Both the position numbers and the translations under genes were made by a program. DNA of 64,000 nucleotides from Atrichornis clamosus (Eukaryota; Chordata; Aves; Passeriformes; Menuridae), in NCBI GenBank assembly GCA_013400975.1, contig WBMZ01011683.1:310001-374000 (forward strand). The letters are read 5' to 3'. The notes beneath the pieces were generated by a model. It saw nothing but the letters and a program-made list of their open reading frames with translations. It ran no database searches and was not told where the DNA came from. Positions 1 through 14,267 of the stretch are shown piece after piece; position 1 is the stretch's first letter, and each line of letters opens with the position of its first letter.

Positions 1-1039
1 ATAAATTTGTCCCATCATTGAATCCATGGCTTCTCAGCTCCTGGTAACTGCTTCTAGCCACTCAGCACATGGCATCTTAAATACACTCTTTGAGGAAACT
101 AGAGTTATTCTTCCATTTAGAAAAAAAAAGCAAACAGTTGAAAACGAGGCAGAAAACAAATTAAAACAAATTTAAAAGCCAAAACAAAACTGATCACCTT
201 GTAAAACTGCTCATTCTGAGGAGACAGGAACACCAGGTTCAAAACAGTAGCTTGTATCTCAGAAGAAAGATCTAAGCACTGCTCACAAGCTTTCCTCCTT
301 TAGAAGCACTCCGGGGTGTGTACAGTGTTGAATTATTTGTGGACCAATAGGAAGGCAAAACCAAAGGAGAGCTACCTTTCTAGTGAACTATAGAAATTAT
401 TTCTGAAGTATTTTCTACATAGAAACAATAAGTTTTTAATGAAAACTGCTAGCTTTCAAATAATCCTGTGACTCTGATAACTGAAACTAGGGAAGGAACA
501 ACCATTGCTAATCATGATTAAGAAAAATTAAGGTTGGCAGTACTCAACTGCAATGCTTTTCATCCAAGGACTTAAAAGGATTTGACAAAATTAAATTAGG
601 CCTCTCAATACTCATGAAGATCAGATAGTCTGTTCTTAGAGGATGGAAAAGAGAGATTTGGGAAGGTTAAATATTTCAGCAAAGTTCACAAAACATACCA
701 GACTTTAAGCTGAGAGAGGAATTCACTGGTTTTCATAATATTCTATTTCTCTTCCCACTGTGTACCCTCCCACTTTTCTGTTATTTAAATTCAACATTAA
801 CTCAAAAAACCTCCATACAATTCTCAACTTTCATGAGTGGCTCTGTGTACATTCTCTCACAGTTCTCTTTTTGTCTTGGATATTAAGCATGTTCTGCTAC
901 TTCCATGTAAGTAAGATTTGCAATTACATAAATCACCCTCCTTTTTCTGTTTTAAATAGTTTTTCAATCATGATAGCAACGTGTCTAATTTTATTTTTAT
1001 ACTTTCTAAATCATTCAATAATGGACAATTGTATGTAAT
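1..1039. other. AT-rich unique sequence, no gene seen
   Basis: I see no repeat family, RNA gene or coding exon here. A 92-codon open frame at 760-1038 (+) is hydrophobic, AT-driven and without a recognisable domain; such frames are expected by chance in DNA this AT-rich. The stretch is either intergenic or intronic. Confidence 0.6.
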
Positions 1040-1156
1040 AATTTTTTTGATGGGGTTTTTTGTTTGTTTTTGTTTTGGGAGTATTTTATGTGTGGGGGTT
1101 TTTTTTGTTTTCTTTTGGTTTTGTTTTTTGGTTTGTTTGGGTTTTTTTGAGTTTCA
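1040..1156. repeat. T/G-rich low-complexity tract
   Basis: About 115 bases are made almost only of T runs and short G runs (TTTTG, GGTTTT, a GGGGG at about 1095). The other strand reads as an A/C-rich tract. Such tracts are common in bird genomes. The 67-codon frame on the minus strand (1015-1218), rich in Lys, Asn and Pro, is a by-product of this composition. Confidence 0.75.
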
Positions 1157-2334
1157 ATACCTCTTTCAGCTTCCAGATTGTTCTCTGCTCCTGAGAAATC
1201 CATGACAGCTCTCTGCATTGTGACTGGAAGTACAACTCTGATGGGTAAATGTATCTATATATTTATGGTACACCCAGAAATATTGTACTTAGGTTTCCAT
1301 GTCTCTTTATAATTTCTTGTAGCACTGCTTTATTATGTGGTAAGAAAATGCACACCCTATATCTGTTTTTTGCTTCTTAGTGAGTGGTGAAAACTCTTGG
1401 AAAAAGACTTTTTCTTGCCTTCTTTTCTTTCATACTTACTAAATATTTGGAAAGAGTCCATTTGGATCAAGTATTTTGTCAACATTTCAGTTAATCTTCA
1501 TTTCTAGACATACTATGATCATAACACTATTGCACAAATCTCTGTTCCTCTCCCAGCTTGTTTCCTAGACTTGATCTTCATGTGAAGGAATAAATTCATG
1601 GTCATGGTACTGTCAAACACATCTCCTATTTACTTATCACTTTATTTTTTAATGCTGAGCACATAGCTTCATTTTTTTTCCCTGTTATTCAAGAAAATAT
1701 TTCATTGTGTTTTAGAAGCCCCTGGTTAGTTTATCTTAATTTAGAAGGCTTTAAAAGGAGATTTCAGCAAACAATCACAAATTTATATCCAGTAGTCTTT
1801 GTGTTATATATTTTCTCAAGAGATGATAACTTGTCTTGAATCTCTGATTTTGTCAAAAGATTTACTGCTACATACCAGTGCAATTTAGAAAGATAGATTG
1901 ACTAAGGGTTCCAAATTAGTATCATGAAATATACTCTGTTAACATCCATGTGTTATTGTCACCAAGACAATAACGCCTATGGAAAAAACTTAGTTCTGGT
2001 GCAGTTCAGTAAAATTGCAACTCTTTGTACTAAGGCTAATTTTCTAGTGTCTCTTCTAAAAGGGATTTTAATAATATAGGTTTATATTTTTTAATAATAG
2101 AATTTTTATATTAAATACTAAAAGCTGTGTAAGTTAGGTCTTATTCTCAGGGACATTATTCAGAAGAGGTGATCATGCTGGCATCTCTTTAGATTGGGGT
2201 GAGACATATCATAGCTAGCTTAAGACATCTAAAATTGGAGATCTAGCTAAATCCTGTCATTTGCAGGTGACAGTTCATCATGAAGGAAATTAATGGAAGG
2301 AATCATGACTTGTAAGAGTATTTCCCTGCCTTAG
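1157..2334. other. AT-rich unique sequence, no gene seen
   Basis: I see no repeat family, RNA gene or exon-like open frame. Scattered AATAAA-like words occur at the density expected for the base composition. Confidence 0.55.
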
Positions 2335-2380
2335 GTTATGAAAGCCACCTAGATCACGTTATGAAAGCCACCTAGATCAC
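2335..2380. repeat. 23-bp perfect tandem duplication
   Basis: Two identical, directly adjacent 23-bp copies (2335-2357 and 2358-2380), beginning GTTATGAAAGCC and ending TAGATCAC. Perfect identity in otherwise unique, non-repetitive DNA points to a recent slippage or duplication event, possibly polymorphic. No gene is nearby. Confidence 0.9.
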
Positions 2381-5300
2381 TATTTCAAACTAAATTTCTT
2401 GTATTCGTTGATTCTTTTTAATATTTCATTCTTTATTCTATTTGATGGAATTAAGTGTTTTCTTACTATAGGAACTTAGCTAAAGGAGAGTTCGTTTCAT
2501 AGAAGCACATTTTTCAACTTTTCTTACAACTGCTTAACAGAAATATTGGGGTATAACGAGACAATTTTTTGGAAGGATTAAGTATAATCTTGTTATTTTA
2601 TGTCAAATCTCTTGATAATTTCTTGGTCCTTTTCACGTGTTTAAGAAAGATAGAGATGAGTATTTCAAGCACAAAAATGTAGTCCTATCAAAAGGAGTTT
2701 CAAGGGTTTAACATAAGCATTATTCACGGCAAGATTATTCTTTGCATGAGTATTACAGTAATGATAGTGTTCACAATACCTATATGTGTTTTCCTGGTTT
2801 TTTAAATTTTTTCAGTGATAAGTACTAAATAATCAGAAGAGCCTTTAAAAGAAGATCTATTATTGCTGGGGTTTTTTCTGGGTTTTTTTTTTCAGCCTGG
2901 TGTATTTGTAAGATTATGGAATAAGTAGTTGAGAAAATTTTCAATTTCAGATAGCTAAAGAAGAAATAACTGCACAAGTCCATCTGTTGTGAAATTCCTT
3001 CATGCATTGTGCAACACATCAGTGCATTCCAAAATTTTAAATTCCCTGTTCTTTTTCCTCTGGAAGGGATAAAATGGTTTTGAATAATCTTAAATTAAAT
3101 CAGACTTCCAAGAGAGAAGTGATCAAATTAGAAACCATTCTGAATAACATGGCAGGCTGGCCAACAAGGCCATTTGATTCAGAGCATGGAAAAGAGGAAC
3201 TGCAATGCCCCCATCACTGCTCCTTAAAACCAGGTTAGAAAGGGAATGACCTCTGGCCAAATTTTGTTTCCCCTTTCTCTTTGTAGTTCCCTTCTCTCTC
3301 AAAGTTATTATGTGTGAGAAGCTGTTCAACAACAACAAAAAGCATCTGTGTACTGAAGGAGAGAGGTATCAAGCTGAAAATGTGGAGGTTTGTAGGAGTG
3401 CTCCAGAAAGAGTCTGACTTGGCCTAAGAACATTATTCCAGAAACATGAGGCTGTTTACAACAAACACCCAGAGACAGAACTCTCCTATGCCAGCGTCTT
3501 AGGACTTATCAACATTACATTGTGAAACTCCACATAGAAAGCAAAAGAATTAACTTCTGCAATGAGCTAATTATTACGGATAAGATGATATACAAGGTCA
3601 ACTGTGATCCTTGTTTATAGTTGAATGACCTTTGTGAAAGCAGCTTGCATGACACTGTATTGCACAGCTCTGTATGACTTCACATCTTTATTGCCTAACT
3701 TACTACACAGCTTTATCACTGGTGTGCCAATTGAGAGTCATACATCCTTGTTCTAGAGTTAGGAGCAACCAGAACAGCTTGAGAGTGCCAGTAGATGTAC
3801 CTTAAGCAGACCGTGGGACCTGAGTAACCAGGACAGTCAGGAAGTTATCTTTCATAGACTCTTGTTTGCAGCATAGAATATTTTTCTTCCTTTTGAAAAA
3901 AATGTAGATGACTTTCCAATTTTTCCCCTTTCTTAGATATTTGAACAACATATGCTCATTATAGGGAGACAAAGTAGTACAAAATTAATTCAAAACCAAA
4001 AAACTTCATTAGACAGTAAGATTTTTATGTGTATGGTTTTACTACGTTCAGTGAAGAAGACTAAATCTTTCTCAATCTCTGGCTCTGTTAGACTAAAAAA
4101 GACACTATGATAACATGAGATTTTGTTTATAGAAACTGTGAGCAAAATGCATGGCAAATTGGAATTTGCTAGAAACCTCAGTTGTGGAAATGCCTTGTTG
4201 CCATCCAGTCGAATTAAATTACTCTTTCTTTTCTGTTTTCATATGTAGTCAGAAAACTAACTGTTTTCAATAGTATGCGATGCCCATGTTAAATATTCTT
4301 TTTTTAATTGGGATCGTAGCTAGCAAGAACAACTAAAATTAGATACTTAAACTGCCTTTAAACAACATCTTGCAGCTTTTAAGAGATGCCAGTTGTGGTA
4401 TGTTCTTTGACAAAAAACCCTGGGCTAAAAGAAAAGAAAAGGAATGAAAAAAAAAGAAAAGAAGAGAGACATTCCTTCAGATAATCATTATTACTCTTTC
4501 AATTAAAAAAAAAAAGTGCCTAATCATGGTGTTTTGGGGCACAATTTAACAAAAAAAGCAATTCTATTGTTGCATCACCTTGTTTCCACCATTCATTGAC
4601 CTCTAATGTCTCCAGAGTAGATACTGGTTCTATTTAAGTTACTGTAGGTCGTAGGTAAGATTAAAACAGCAGTTGGATGTCTGATGTCTCAGACTATCCA
4701 ATAAATGCTGTGTGTGTGCTGCTGAAGACAGCTGATATAGCCATGTAGCTAAGCAGCTACTACACTGCCTCTCCCTTGCAGAAGAGGTATTCAGATGCTT
4801 AGTCAGAATAATTTAGCAGCTCCTGTGAGAAACCAGATCTGTTCAAAAAAATGTTATCAAGGGTGAGGATCTCATCTGATGTTTTTCCACCTCTTCATAG
4901 ATTTTTTTTTCTTCAAGCTACCTCATATTCTACCTGATGTGCTGAAGTTCCTTGCTGAAAATTCAATTTGCCTTCAAATATTTGGCACTGCTTCAAGGAA
5001 AATGATCAAATGATCAAGTTCACCTTGATCCCTTAATTTTGAAATTGCTTGGCTTGCTCTTTTTCCCACAGTGTTGGGTCAAGATTTTCTTCCCAGGGTG
5101 AGTTTCAGTTCATATTCTCTATTTTCACTAGCTGAGTTGTCGATTTGTAGAATGTCTGTCAGTTCAGATTTTTTTCATATGTCAGACTGCTTGCCCTTGA
5201 ATGTTTGCCAGTATAAAAAAAAGGGAGAGATTCAACCAACTAAAGGAAGAAGAGAATTCCAAGTGTGCAATAAGAAGATGAGTTCAAAAGGATACATCTT

Positions 5301-6741
5301 TTTTTTTTTTCCAGTTTCTGAGCTTAAACTTAATCCATACACATATTTGAATCTACAGCTGTGAGAAATGGCACCTTCAGGAGAAGCCCTTCTGTCACTG
5401 ACATCTTACCTAGCAGGAAACTAAGGAAAGCAGAATGGCCTGATGGTATTCTTTTCCTTTGTGTCACTATGTGAAAGAACATATGGAGCTTGGAGTGCTA
5501 ATTATGGATATAGAACTGTATAAAGAAATTGTGCCCTCAGCACTGGACTCCACTGTGTGGATTAACTCGACCGACCATCGGCACTGAAAGGAAAACACTG
5601 CACTTCGAGGGTCCTCAGTCTGAACTAAAGAGCCAAGATCTGTCAGTAGACAGCTCATTTTAAATGCAGATCAAGCATAAAATAAGCTTAAAACTGCTAT
5701 TGCCAAAGGATATATTCTTCTATTAGTACAGCCAAGGATCTGTATGAATATAGTAATTTCTCCAAAATAAATTGATTTCTCTTGTTTATTTCTGTTTTCG
5801 ACTGCCATGATGTACTGTACAAAGGTGAGGTATTATTTCTTCATGGCAAAGGCTAATTTCACTTGTCAGACTTTTGATTCTGTTCACCCTTGATTAGTGA
5901 TTTTGTAACTCATTTTATCCTACTATAAATCATCATTTCATTAAGACAATATTTCTGTGTAAAATTATTTTCTTTCCATTGCAGGTGGTCTTTCTCTTTC
6001 GTATATATGGGTCTGATTTCCTTTGTAGAGGGCATATGCTTTCTCCACTGACTATAACAAAAATGTATTATTAAAAAGGAATCTAATGAAAATAACTTGG
6101 TGTTTCACCAGACTAAATTTAGACAATACGAATATTGTCCAGTAACTTTTTTTATGTCCTAACAGTAATGATTCTCTTTTCCTTATGTAGAAAATTTTAA
6201 CAAACCTTTTCATTTTCAAAGTGGAAAGAAGGTCAAATACACTTACAGAAGTCTTTGCCATTAAGGGAACAGGGGAAATACAGTTTCCATCAGAAAGTGT
6301 GAACAGTACTGGAGTAGGACCAAATGAATGCTTGCTTACCCTTTGCAAGATTCCTCAGCAAGGATGAAATATTCAGTTGGAATAATTCACTTTAAGATAG
6401 AAAGGGCTTCATTCAAGATATTGAATAACTTGAAATAATTATCTTTATTTTCGAGAAAATTGACTTCTCTCTAAATATATTTAGTATAAGATTCTGCACT
6501 ATTTGTTAGCTGGCACATCAGAATATAAGTTTCCTTTCACAAATAAGCTGGTGTGGTTTGATGTTTTATTTTGTTCATGTTTTGTTTAGGATTCACTAGA
6601 ATGGGAATTTACATCTCATCCTTTGTAAGTTTTACAACAAATTTGCATGACCACAACATAGCTTACAAGGGGAATAATTTAATCTAATCTAAAAACAATA
6701 CCATCCATTAAATGTGACTTTACATTGACATGAAAGTTGAG
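2381..6741. other. AT-rich unique sequence, no gene seen
   Basis: No confident feature in about 4.4 kb. Short poly(A) and A/G-rich runs lie near 4430-4470 and 4503-4516. A 97-codon frame at 5071-5364 (+) and a 98-codon frame at 6052-6348 (-) have no recognisable domain. A small CpG cluster lies at about 5567-5611. The part from 3120 to 3850 is a little less AT-rich and may hold an old unclassified repeat, but I could not place it. Confidence 0.5.
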
Positions 6742-6775
6742 TCCTTCCTTCCTTCCTTCTTTCCTTCCTTCCTTT
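6742..6775. repeat. (TTCC)n microsatellite
   Basis: A run of TTCC units with one imperfect unit (TTCTTTCC) in the middle. The strand is pure pyrimidine throughout, so length polymorphism is likely. Confidence 0.9.
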
Positions 6776-9700
6776 TGTGGGGGCACTGCCTTTTCAATAA
6801 AATTATGTTTTGAAAGCTGGGATAAAACCACAAGCTAAACTAGAATTAAAAATCATGCCATGTAATTTTTTCACATAATCCTTTAAAAATGACATTATAT
6901 TGCATTTTATTTTCCCTTATTTGGAACTGAGAATTTTTTTGGTGATGAGCTGTGCTGCGAGAATAGATATTTCCAAAAGCTCTTTGCTGACAGATAATTG
7001 ACCATTTGACCACTGGTCCACATTGCTGTGGAGCTGTGGGTATAACTTTCAACTTTCTTTTTTTATATATATATTCTTCTGCTTGCAATTTCATAGCATT
7101 CTGGAATGTCCTTTCCCCGCAGAATTGTCAAGAAAGAGCACGGTAATAGAGGTCATCTGTGAATGTAATGAAAAGTCTCACAGGAAACGCTCTGCTCATA
7201 CAATGTCAGTGGTGGTGTGAGCTTTGCTCTGATTTTATTCCAAGCTTGCAGAACTCTGATTCCTTGTGTATGACTCCTTTTAAAGTTGTCTAGTTCAAGT
7301 CATGTCATTTGTTTTCACTGAGACTCTCTTACTTCTTTACTCTCTCAGTATACCTACAATTAACTATCACATTTTAATTCTAAATTGGAATGCAAAAACT
7401 AAGGAGGTTATTTTACAGGTGTTTGGACATAATTCATGAAAATATTATTCATTTTATAAAAGTATTTTTTTCAAAAAAAGAAAATAGTGTCATTGCCACT
7501 GAGAGTTCCCATCTAATTTTGTAATTAATATTGTATTATAATAAGAAATCATCAGGAAACTAAAACTGCATATAAATATTAATTGCATTTTGTTTTACTT
7601 TTTATGAGTTTATGATCTCATTATATTTCATGATATAGTAGTCTAAGGTAATTAATTATATATCTTCCATATTATGATGTCGCAAGGTTGTGTAAAATGA
7701 TTTATCAGAGCTTGATAGGGTCTGGTTTTGACACAGATTTTATTTTTTTCTCCATATCACTTTTAAAATATTTTTAGCATCATTAGGTATTCCTGATGTA
7801 AAAAAAATTGTAGATCAGAATCTCCCCTTTGGTACTGATTAAATTTTTGTACAAACTGTCAGGGTAGTTTCTGGGAAATTCTGCACATGTTATGCCTGTA
7901 AATTGAAATTTTCAGAAAAATAAACCTTGTGAATCTAAAGTTGCACTTTCCTTAAGCACAAGCATTAAGCCAGTGAAATATTACAGCTTGCACTATCAGT
8001 TTAATTAAAGAAAACAGAAAAGTTTAGATCTGGATGTAATATCAGTTGAATAGCTGGAAATTTATTTCATCTACAAAATCAAACTTCATTTTTGTTTCAA
8101 CTAGTATATCAGAATCAATGATCAAGAATGATAGGCTGCAGATGGGGGAAGGAGGCAAGAGCCTCTTTTACAGTTGTAGACCCTATTTAAATATTACATT
8201 TGTACTTGAGTAACTAACAGTAGAAACCACTGAATCAAATCCCATGTCTATAATGTTTGTAAAAATCCATCACTTCACCACAAAAATTAATGAGAAATGG
8301 AGATCTAATAATGCTTTGTAATCCATGGCATATTTTCAGAATTAAACTACAGGGCAAGAATGATGTGGAAATGACTCTACAAAGACAGAAAGGGCAATTG
8401 GACGTGGCATAAATGAGAAAGAGTAAAGGTCCTCAGGAACCAGAATGGCCATGTTAACTATACCCAGTGAAGTCCTGAGTGTGTTCAGAATGCACTGTTT
8501 GCTTCAGAGACCTGCCCAAAGTTGAATCATTAAGCATAAAACTCTCATAACTACTCGTGTCTCCCATTCCTCAAACATAATGGTTCCACTGCTTCTGTTA
8601 ATGACTAGAATTACACAGACTCTTCCAGAACTTCACTCTGGTTCTACAGGCAAATATTTCTGGGTTTTTTATGTTTTCCTTCCTCCTGTATCTGTGCGCA
8701 TCGCCGTTAAAGATAATTGAAGTTCAGTTAGCACAAAATCTATATAATGGAAGCTGTAAAAGTTTCCACCTGTAACAGAGTAACCTACACAAAGAGAAAA
8801 ATTATGTTGTTATTGTGATAACTGGATCAAACTACAAAGACTTTTCCTAATGGATAGGGTGCAATTAAAGTAATATGTTGCTACACTTTCAGTAATTCAA
8901 GTAAACTCACTGCTTTTATTTAGCTTTCTCCAGCTTAACACTCTGAGGACTATGAGTTATCAAAAGATAAAATTATTCTCAGTAAGTTTCATAGCTCCAT
9001 GAAATAGAAAATACTTGTCTGTGCATATGCTAAAGACCTCCTTATATTATACTCCTAACTCTATTCTATTTTGATTTTTTCATTCCTTCCTTCACAAGTT
9101 TTCATTTACTAAATGACTAGTGTCTTTACTCCTCAAGGTCTCCTTTAGAAAGCATAATTTTCTGTGTTTTCAGTGAGCAATAACAACAACTGTTATTGAC
9201 ATTTATTGTTACATGCTGAGATTTATGGCAGGAAGTCAGATATTCTCTGTAGCTTTCTCTGTTGGCCCAATTGAGCAAAGTTTTACTGCTGAAGCTAACA
9301 CAAAATGCAGTTATAAGTTTACTACCATCTTCTTTTCTCTCTTTTTTCCCAACTTAAAAATATCTGGGTTTTAAAATATCTAGCTGGCAAAAAAATGTTA
9401 ATTGCTTACGCCTAGGTAACAAATGAAAAAAAATAAAATAAAAAAAGAGCATTACAAATCCCCCACTATAGTAAGTGAAATGGGCTTTTTCACACAAAAA
9501 ACCCACTCCAGTAACAATTTAATAATCTAATTTATCAGTCTAAAGCCTCCACCAAAAATGAAATAGCAAGATACAGGCATTTTAGAACAGTTTTAGTGGA
9601 AAAGTAAGTCTCTTTTCAGAAAGTTCTTCCTTAGAAGTTTACTGCATACAAAGAACACAAAACAGAGATTAAATATAAGTACACTGAAATATGGCTTCAT

Positions 9701-12700
9701 ACCAGAGTTCATGAAGAAAAATTATACAAAAGTTTCTTTATAAATATTCACATTCCACCTACATTTTCTTATGGTAGCATTTCTGCCAGTTCTCATTCTA
9801 GTACTTTGTTTAATTCCATTATGTGGGAGTTTATTTGCTTGACAGACATAATAGTCAATTAATGCTAACACATGCTAAATCCTGTAACATCTTCTACTCT
9901 GAAACCTACCAAAAGTACCTTTGATAGTGTCAACATTTCACTTTCTAAATTTAGACAAAATAATTATCTGAAGATTGATTGGGTTTTATGCATATCAACA
10001 GCCATTCATACAGTGGGATCTGCTCTGGTCCATTGTGTTTTTAATCCATGGATTACACTCTGAGTACACATTGACATGAGCAACAGCAACAGCTCCATTA
10101 TGGCCCATCATCCCAACTAACCAGGAATTTCAGAACATTCACTGCTCTGTTTCTGTGAGTTTCTGTTTTCTGTTCCTTCTTATAAATGTTTATAAATAAA
10201 AATAGAAATGAAATATAGAAAATGCAAAATGGTCCTATATGATAAAATTATAGAAACGTTGTTAAAGAGCAAAAAGAAAAAAAAAATCAGGTGTGAATAC
10301 CTGTCATAATTATATTTTTTAAGGTTCCACTGCTGAAGCATCTTTCACTTCAACCTAATCTGCGGCCAATAAAATCTTTATGAAAAGAAAATAAATGGAA
10401 ATTTGAAAGGGCTGAATGTTCTTTTTAACAGAAAAACCCCAGCAACAACAACAAAAACCACCTAAGTGTGTCAAACCTTTAATGAGGATTCAGTCTTATA
10501 CAGATAGTGTCCACGACTGTAATACATATAGTAGGTTAATTCACACCTACTAGTGGTAACATGCATTTTTCCCTGGTACAAAATACTTATTTATTGAAAC
10601 ACCCCACACTTTACCCTAATGCTTAAAACTCACAAAATGATCATCTTCTGCTAACCATCCTACACATCAAATCATTATTGGAATACAGTTATTACCAATA
10701 GTGATTTTTCTTTTTTTCTTGGCACATGATTTTGAAGCCTCTAATAACAGTGAACAGCCTCAGTGAACAGCTGGAACAATGGTTCTGCCAGGGGCACTGT
10801 GTTCTGCAACAGCGACTGATGGTAAACCCACAACTGTCAATTTCTGATCTAATATATTGATGTAAAACAAGTGTAGGACCCTAACAAGTCATAAAGCCTG
10901 ATGCAATTTTCTCATTCCCTAAGAATGACCCAAGAGAATGGACAGGTTTTTTTCATTTATTCTGTTTAGTCAGTATGCAATATCAAATATTTACTTCTAT
11001 TGTATCGCTCATGTGTACAAGAATGATAATATGTCAAGCAATTATTATTAGAAGTTCTCTTTAGAATTTATCTGTCTAAGAGATAGTTTGCTTCTGCTTT
11101 CTGCTTCAGTTAGGACTCTGTCCAGACTTTCGTTCAATTTCAGGTCTTTAGAAGACTTTTTTTTCCCCACTTCCCTAAGTAAATAACAGAAGCAAACAAA
11201 GACTTGATAAATTTTGATGTAGTATTCAATTCAGGATGAATGGTAGCCTGTCATGTAATTTCCTGAAGAAACAATTGTCGCATTTCACTTTCTTTTTCTT
11301 TTATATAAAGAAAGTTTACTTGATAAAGGATTGCACAAATATATTTCAGCATCACTTCAAGAAAACTTCATCTGTGGTGCTGGGACTTATTTTCAACTAA
11401 ATATTTGTGATGTGTCTCATCACCAAAGTCACATAGTACTATTGTTGCATGCTCATTAGAAGATTGTCAAATTCAAACTGTCAAAGTGATTGCCTAAATT
11501 CCCCTGCATAGATTAATTTGCATGAGCATTGCTAATGCTTTTTCCTGCAGATTTATTTCTTCTGTTGGGAATTTCATCCAAATATACATATTTGTGCAAA
11601 CAGAATATATTTTGAATATATTTTAAGGACAATGTATCATCTTTAATAAAAAGAAATGGTTCCTTTATTTATCTATTTGATGACCTGTTCCCATAATCAA
11701 AGAGAAAGTGCTTAGTTAATGTATTCCATGTCTGATAATTTTTTCATTTATTTTGAATGGATCTGAAATATATACTTCTTTAAACTAGCTTTAATTTCTT
11801 CTAAAATGTAAGAAAAATATGCTTTAGAGATTGTAACTATGTATCTAATCAAATGTAATTTTGTAAACTAGGTACTGGAGATTGATTGCAGTCACAGTGC
11901 AACTAAGTTGGAGGGCAAAGGCAAAACAATGAAGTATTAACCCAGAAGATATTTATTTTCTCTAGTTATATACATCTACATTATTTTGTAATCATTGTGT
12001 CCCAGGTGTGCTTGTGGATATGTTAAACTTTTTTCCTACTGGAAATGAATACATATCTCTGAAATGGTTATGGTTTCTAACTAAAATTCATAGATAATGG
12101 GTTTCAAAGCATTCCCGTAATAGGTAATTAATATGGAAGTGTAAAGCCTAAGTATTCCAATATATTGTTTTCCATCCTAAAGGTTTTTGGATATAATAGT
12201 TTCCTCATTTATGAATAGCATGTGCTTAATTTTGTTTATTTAATCTTTAAATCCTCTGAGAATACATTTGTTGTGTGATGATACATGTAATGCATTACAA
12301 AAATTGGATGTGTTCTTTGCTCTAAAGGAAAAGCAAGCTCACAAGTTGTTCAATAAAAGACCCAGGGTGGGAAGATAATCACACTACCACCAATAGACGT
12401 GGAAACAATATATTTCTGTGAGCTACTTCTAAATTCCAAATGTTTGCCCACACCAGACATAAACCAACATTTCCCTCTAACTTTTATGTTGTGTCAGCGC
12501 TACACTGTAGGGATGCCTTTAGTACAGAAGCATTCCTTTGCTTGAAAATTTTGTGAACAATCTTCATCTTTCCATTTTGAAGATCATTTAAAAAAAAATG
12601 TCCTTTGTAATAAAGGTGTCAATAAATATTGCAAGGGATCCATAAGAATAAACTACCAGTCCTCTCTGAGGTCTCCATTTTGCAATACACATCAGATTCT

Positions 12701-13589
12701 ATTGTTGCTAAGTGAAAGAAAATAAAATTTTTATCTTAAAAAAAATTTTATCTTAGAAGGGCTATGGTAATAAAGATGATATAACATGCATAAGAATGAA
12801 AAATCCTTATGAAACCATATACATCATTTTCATTTTATTATGATTTTGTGGTCAATGACATCCAAATTCTTTTTATTGATCTACAAATTTGAAATGTTTG
12901 CTCAAAATACATATTTTAGATAAAATGCCTTGATTGATATTTGTGTCTTGCTGTCTACTAAAAACAAACTTCAATGCTCTTCTGAATCTCTAAATGTAAG
13001 AATATAACTTTCAGAGTTAAGATCTGAGGCTTTGTGTATAGTGGCTTTATAATACATAAACACATTTGTAGTTTCCTTTTACTTTTAGGGCTCTGGATTT
13101 CATTACTAATTAAAAATTGGAAAGATACTAGCCTTAGTCCTGATTATGCTTATCTATATATTTTTCCTTCATTCAGAGACTGTTGTATGTGTGCATATAT
13201 ACAAAATTCTATATTTATATATTATTAGATATATTTAAAGGACAGACTCAGAATACATAATTATGTGTTCATCAGTCTCAAGGAACCAAGGCCAATCTGA
13301 AAGACAGCAATCTGCTTTTGATTTGCTTCATGATCTGCTCTTTAAGTAACCTTGTTTTCTCTTGGAAGCATTTCATGTAAGATTTCTACCGGGAAAAAAA
13401 AATTAAAAATTATTTCTGATAAACATGATAAAATCTTTCAAATCAAAGCAAGGAAAAAAAAGAATTAAAAACAACACTCCAAGCATGTTCTATTGAATTA
13501 GTTGGCTTTACAGATCTGTCTTGATTTTGGCCAAGACAATTTTTGCAGTAGTCAGAAGGATCATGGCCCTGAGGTTATTCTGTATCACC
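6776..13589. other. AT-rich unique sequence, no gene seen
   Basis: About 6.8 kb with no identifiable repeat family or exon. Short A-rich runs occur near 9425-9448 and 10270-10290. A loose direct repeat of AAAATTTTATCTTA type is at about 12724-12755. The few open frames are 63-82 codons with no domain I recognise. This is the longest featureless block at the left of the window. Confidence 0.5.
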
Positions 13590-13968
13590 CTTAGCTAAGG
13601 TGCAGGGGGCGAGGGGAGGTGGGGAGGAACAGGTTCCTTCTGGTCAGGCCAGTGGTGAAGTGAGCAGTTGGGATAACGTTGTGTTCCATGTGGTGAGCAC
13701 TCGTGTGAATCGTTCACCTCTCTTGCACACTCTGTTATTAATATCGTTATTGTTACTGTTCATTTTCTTACTTCGTTTGCTTTTTTCAGTAAATTATTCT
13801 CATCTTAGCTGTTGATCTTCACCTTTTGTGCTTCCAGTTCTCCTCTCCATCTCACTGCAGGGGAGGAGGGATGGCAGAGGAGAAGGGGGGGAGTGAGTGA
13901 GATGCGAATAGTTTGGAGTGTTTCAGTGGGAACACTAAATTAGAGAATACCATTCCTAAACTATAACA
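13590..13968 (+). mobile_element. ERVL-like LTR fragment (type A)
   Basis: This stretch reads like the right half of an avian ERVL-type LTR. In order it has a G-rich stretch, a TGTGTTCCATGTGGTGAGCA segment, an ATT/GTT-rich stretch (TTATTAATATCGTTATTGTTACTG), a pyrimidine-rich part ending CTCCATCTCACTGCAGGGG, and a terminal GGGAACACTAAATTAGAG block closing at CTATAACA. The CA at 13967-13968 is the likely 3' terminus. The left edge is uncertain and no target-site duplication was found, so it may be truncated. No gag, pro, pol or env sequence adjoins it. The family name is by resemblance only. Confidence 0.6.
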
Positions 13969-14267
13969 ATCTCCAAGATGTTGGATTGAGTCAAATGAAA
14001 CCAACATACCACTACTCAGGTATATACAAATTTTATAAAAGCAGATTAAGACTCATGCAACGGTTCACTGAAAGAACTTTTGAGCTGTTGAAAAACAAGA
14101 ATGACCTCGTTTTTAAGAGAGTCAGTACCTCTTTAAAACAAACAAAAAACTCAAAAAAAATCAGGTTTAGGATTATTTTCTTGTGTAATAATCCAAATGT
14201 CATAATACAAAGGGACTCAGAAAACATTCTACAAATACTTCAGCTGCAAAAAGAACACTCAGGAAAA
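13969..14267. other. Unassigned spacer between LTR fragment and CR1
   Basis: About 300 bases between the LTR end and the first recognisable CR1 sequence. The plus strand holds part of a 108-codon open frame (13986-14312), rich in Lys, Arg and Asn, whose last residues run into the CR1. The stretch may be a decayed 5' part of the same CR1, but I could not align it to a known part of the element. Confidence 0.4.
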
